Assembly: GCA_038244055.1 (NCBI GenBank)
Contig: JBBRTW010000193.1
Span: 1 to 12,459 of the forward strand
Length of the DNA stretch: 12,459 bases
Direction of reading: 5' to 3'
DNA from: DASPKW01 sp038244055
Lineage (GTDB): Bacteria > Planctomycetota > Phycisphaerae > Tepidisphaerales > Tepidisphaeraceae
Positions within the stretch are counted from its first letter, which is position 1. Each line of letters starts with the position of its first letter. This document shows positions 10,652 through 12,459 of this stretch, in pieces. Under the pieces are notes generated by a model, which was given only the letters and a program-made list of their open reading frames with translations, was not told the DNA's origin and did no database searches. The position numbers were made by a program, and so were the translations under genes.

Positions 10652-11965
10652 CTAATACTGCGGCCCGCCCGGATTGACGTCTTTATTCCAGAGAAGAATC
10701 CCCCCCGCCATGCTCTTGGCGTTCTTGAATCCCTGCTGCTTGAGGATCTGCGCGAATTGCAGGGAGCGGGCGCCGGAGCGGCAGTGGATGATGATCTCTT
10801 CGGATTCCCTGCCCTTGAGCTGGCCGATGTACTGGGCGATCTGGGGCAGGGGCATGAGGGATGCGCCTTCGATCTTGGTGATGGCGAACTCGTTGGGGTT
10901 GCGGCAATCGATAAAAGTAAATTTCTGATGGGCATCGAGCTTGGCCTTGACCTGGCGGGGAGTGACTTCCCAGTCGGGCTTGAAGGCGTAGCCGGGGGGG
11001 AGGCCATTGGCATCGAGTGTTGGGTCGGGCTTAGCAGCGCCAGCGCCGGGCCCGCCGCCGAGTGTGCCGGCCTTGGCCTGCTGCGCTTCCTCCTTGGTCT
11101 CGATGAGGGATTTCTCATCGAGGATGGGCATGCCGCAGAACTGCTCGTAGTCGATCGGCTCGGTGATGGTGGGATTCGTCCCGCAGACGGGGCAGGTGGG
11201 ATCGCGGCGAATCTTGAAGGTGCGGAACTCCATGTCCAAGGCGTTGAAGGTCATCAGTCGGCCGATGAGGGGGCGGCCCAGGCCAAGGATCAGCTTAATG
11301 ACCTCGTTGGCCTGCAACGTGCCGATGATCCCAGGGAGAACGCCCAGCACGCCCCCCTCGGCGCAGGAGGGAACCATGCCCGGCTCCGGCGGCTCGGGGT
11401 AGAGGCAGCGGTAGCAGGGGCCGGGCTCTTTGGTATCGGGATTGAGCAGATGCGGCGCGAAGACCGTGACCATCCCCTCGAAGCGGAAGATCGAGCCGTA
11501 GACGTTGGGCTTCTTCTGGAGCACGCAGGCATCGCCGACGCAGTAGCGGGTGGGGAAGTTGTCCGTGCCGTCGATGATGATGTCGTAGTCCTGGATCAGG
11601 GCCATGACGTTTTTGGAGTTGACCACCATTTTGTGCTGGTTGATCGTGACATCGGGGTTCAGATCGTTCAGGCGCTTGGCGGCGGCGGCGACTTTGTCTT
11701 CACCGAGCGTGGAGACGCCGAATAAGACCTGGCGCTGCAGGTTGGAGGGGGAGACGACATCGACATCGGCCATGCCGATGGTGCCGACGCCGGCGGCGGC
11801 CAGGTAGAGGGAGATGGGCGAGCCCAGCCCCCCTGCTCCGATGCACAGCACCTTGGCGTTAAGGAGCTTCTTCTGGCCTTCGACACCGACCTCGGGGAGG
11901 ATGAGGTGGCGCTTGTAGCGGTTGATCTGCTGGCCGTTGAGTTGGGTAATGGGAGGGGTAATCAT
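10652..11965 (-). CDS. moeZ: MoeB/ThiF-type adenylyltransferase fused to a rhodanese domain (MoeZ type)
   Basis: The 437-residue protein activates the C-terminus of ubiquitin-like sulfur carriers (MoaD, ThiS or CysO-like) by adenylation and then supplies sulfur through its rhodanese part, for molybdopterin, thiamine or cysteine synthesis. The E1-like domain (about 1-275) has CIGAGGLGSP at 41-50, DVVSPSNLQRQ, the Asp in IDGTDNFPTR, zinc Cys pairs CYRC (184-187) and CPVC (258-261), and the catalytic-loop Cys201 in PSCAEGG. A Gly/Ala/Pro-rich linker (about 290-325) leads to the rhodanese domain, with FIDCRNPNEF and active-site Cys395 in IHCRSGARS. The start is the ATG at 11965; no Shine-Dalgarno precedes it, but a promoter-like pair lies close upstream. 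cysD is divergent, which places this protein in sulfur metabolism. Which carrier it serves cannot be seen here. Confidence 0.94.
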   Translation of the reverse strand: MITPPITQLNGQQINRYKRHLILPEVGVEGQKKLLNAKVLCIGAGGLGSPISLYLAAAGVGTIGMADVDVVSPSNLQRQVLFGVSTLGEDKVAAAAKRLNDLNPDVTINQHKMVVNSKNVMALIQDYDIIIDGTDNFPTRYCVGDACVLQKKPNVYGSIFRFEGMVTVFAPHLLNPDTKEPGPCYRCLYPEPPEPGMVPSCAEGGVLGVLPGIIGTLQANEVIKLILGLGRPLIGRLMTFNALDMEFRTFKIRRDPTCPVCGTNPTITEPIDYEQFCGMPILDEKSLIETKEEAQQAKAGTLGGGPGAGAAKPDPTLDANGLPPGYAFKPDWEVTPRQVKAKLDAHQKFTFIDCRNPNEFAITKIEGASLMPLPQIAQYIGQLKGRESEEIIIHCRSGARSLQFAQILKQQGFKNAKSMAGGILLWNKDVNPGGPQY

Positions 11966-11977
11966 GAGGTTGGTCCG

Positions 11978-12006
11978 ATCCTAGGGAGGTTGGCAGGGAG
12001 CGTCAA
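11978..12006 (-). promoter_or_regulatory. Candidate moeZ promoter with very short leader
   Basis: On the minus strand TTGACG (12006-12001, 5 of 6 matches) and TAGGAT (11983-11978, 4 of 6) are separated by exactly 17 bases. The predicted transcript start is near 11971, about 6 bases before the moeZ ATG, which has no Shine-Dalgarno. Confidence 0.5.
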
Positions 12007-12011
12007 GACAG

Positions 12012-12058
12012 GCCGCCGCCCCCCCTACCCCCCGTTCCCGCCCGGCCCGCCCGCACCC
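12012..12058 (-). other. G-rich tract on the minus strand, possible G-quadruplex
   Basis: The plus strand is almost purely C with few interruptions. The minus strand therefore has at least five separate runs of three or more G within short loops, including a run of six (12025-12030) and a run of seven. This satisfies the simple G-quadruplex rule (four G3 runs, loops up to 7). It lies between the moeZ and cysD promoter candidates. Confidence 0.55.
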
Positions 12059-12087
12059 TTGAATCCCGCGCGGCGATCCCCTAGTGT
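12059..12087 (+). promoter_or_regulatory. Weak cysD promoter candidate
   Basis: TTGAAT (12059-12064, 4 of 6) and TAGTGT (12082-12087, 3 of 6) are 17 bases apart, and the -10 ends 14 bases before the cysD ATG. The -10 overlaps a small inverted repeat AGTGT (12083-12087) / ACACT (12096-12100), and TTGAATC occurs at both 12059-12065 and 12088-12094. These might be regulator contacts, but the evidence is thin. Confidence 0.3.
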
Positions 12088-12101
12088 TGAATCGGACACT
12101 C

Positions 12102-12459
12102 ATGAACAGTTACAGCCTCACCCATCTCAAGCAACTCGAAGCCGAAAGCATTCACATCATCCGCGAGGTCGCCGCGGAGTTTGAGAATCCGGTGATGATG
12201 TACTCGGTCGGCAAGGACTCGGCCGTGATGGTGCGGCTGGCGCAGAAAGCCTTCTTCCCCGGGCGGCTCCCCTTCCCCCTGCTGCACGTCAACACCACCT
12301 GGAAATTCCGGGAGATGATCGAGTTCCGCGACAACTTCTGCCGCGAGAACGACCTGCAACTGCTGGAATACATCAACCATGAGGGGCTGGCGGCGGGGGC
12401 GAACCCGTTTGAATGGGGCTCGAATAAATACACGACCGTCATGAAGACCGAGGGGCTCA
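12102..12459 (+). CDS. cysD: Sulfate adenylyltransferase subunit 2 (ATP sulfurylase small subunit), 3' truncated
   Basis: The frame is open from the ATG at 12102 to the window end: 119 residues of about 300. CysD, with the GTPase CysN, makes adenosine 5'-phosphosulfate from sulfate and ATP, the first step of sulfate assimilation, in the cytoplasm. The start MNSYSLTHLKQLEAESIHII is nearly the family consensus. SVGKDS (35-40) is the PP-loop, then come LPFPLLHV and TTWKFREMIEFRD, and NPFEWGS...VMKTEGL near the end of the visible part. Residue 64 is Asn where family members I know have Asp (HVDTTWKF or HVDTGWKF). The gene is divergent from moeZ with 136 bases between; cysN is expected downstream, outside the window. 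No strong ribosome site is visible. Confidence 0.95.
   Translation, partial: MNSYSLTHLKQLEAESIHIIREVAAEFENPVMMYSVGKDSAVMVRLAQKAFFPGRLPFPLLHVNTTWKFREMIEFRDNFCRENDLQLLEYINHEGLAAGANPFEWGSNKYTTVMKTEGL

Noticed and set aside
10757..11725. 322-codon plus-strand frame inside moeZ
   Set aside because: It mirrors the MoeZ domain on the opposite strand and contains only low-information Gly/Ala/Asp-rich sequence.

Overview
The window looks like a piece of a Planctomycetota chromosome. The evidence is a DUF1553 gene followed by a DUF1501 gene (the usual planctomycete pair), two proteins that share an N-terminal L-E-x-L-E-x-R-x-M-x-S motif of the planctomycete extracellular type, high GC, many monocistronic genes, and intergenic spacers built from short tandem repeats. 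A Phycisphaerae-like member is possible, but the sequence does not settle the class.

Left part (1-4609). The C-terminal part of a DUF1553 protein enters from the left edge. A 49-codon ORF with its own near-perfect -10 box follows. It looks like the amputated N-terminus of a Uma2-type nuclease gene, and its stop overlaps (ATGA) the start of a Tat-exported DUF1501 protein. Convergent to this is a small secreted protein of unknown function, then a minus-strand pair: an RNase H-like protein with a C-terminal zinc ribbon and, 2 bases after it, a membrane-anchored dual-specificity phosphatase.

Middle (4610-9002). Two tRNA genes lie on the minus strand: a clear tRNA-Gly(GCC) and an odd tRNA whose anticodon reads TGC (Ala, with G3-U70) but which has C instead of U at position 33. 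Next are a large secreted animal-type heme peroxidase with an SdrD-B-like domain and a proline-rich tail, a decayed toxin-antitoxin locus (intact ribbon-helix-helix antitoxin with promoter and operator, toxin gene with an internal deletion and frameshift), and the prenyltransferase gene uppS.

Right part (9003-12459). A Gfo/Idh/MocA-family protein lacks two canonical active-site residues. Heptamer and octamer repeats surround it, and one octamer family occurs on both sides in opposite orientation. A MoeB/ThiF-rhodanese fusion (MoeZ type, minus) is divergent from the start of cysD (plus, cut by the window end), with a C-rich/G-rich tract and back-to-back promoter candidates between them. These two genes connect sulfate activation with sulfur-carrier activation. 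Several starts (49-codon ORF, antitoxin, moeZ, cysD) have a sigma70-like -10 box within about 15 bases of the start codon and no Shine-Dalgarno, which suggests leaderless or very short-leader transcripts.
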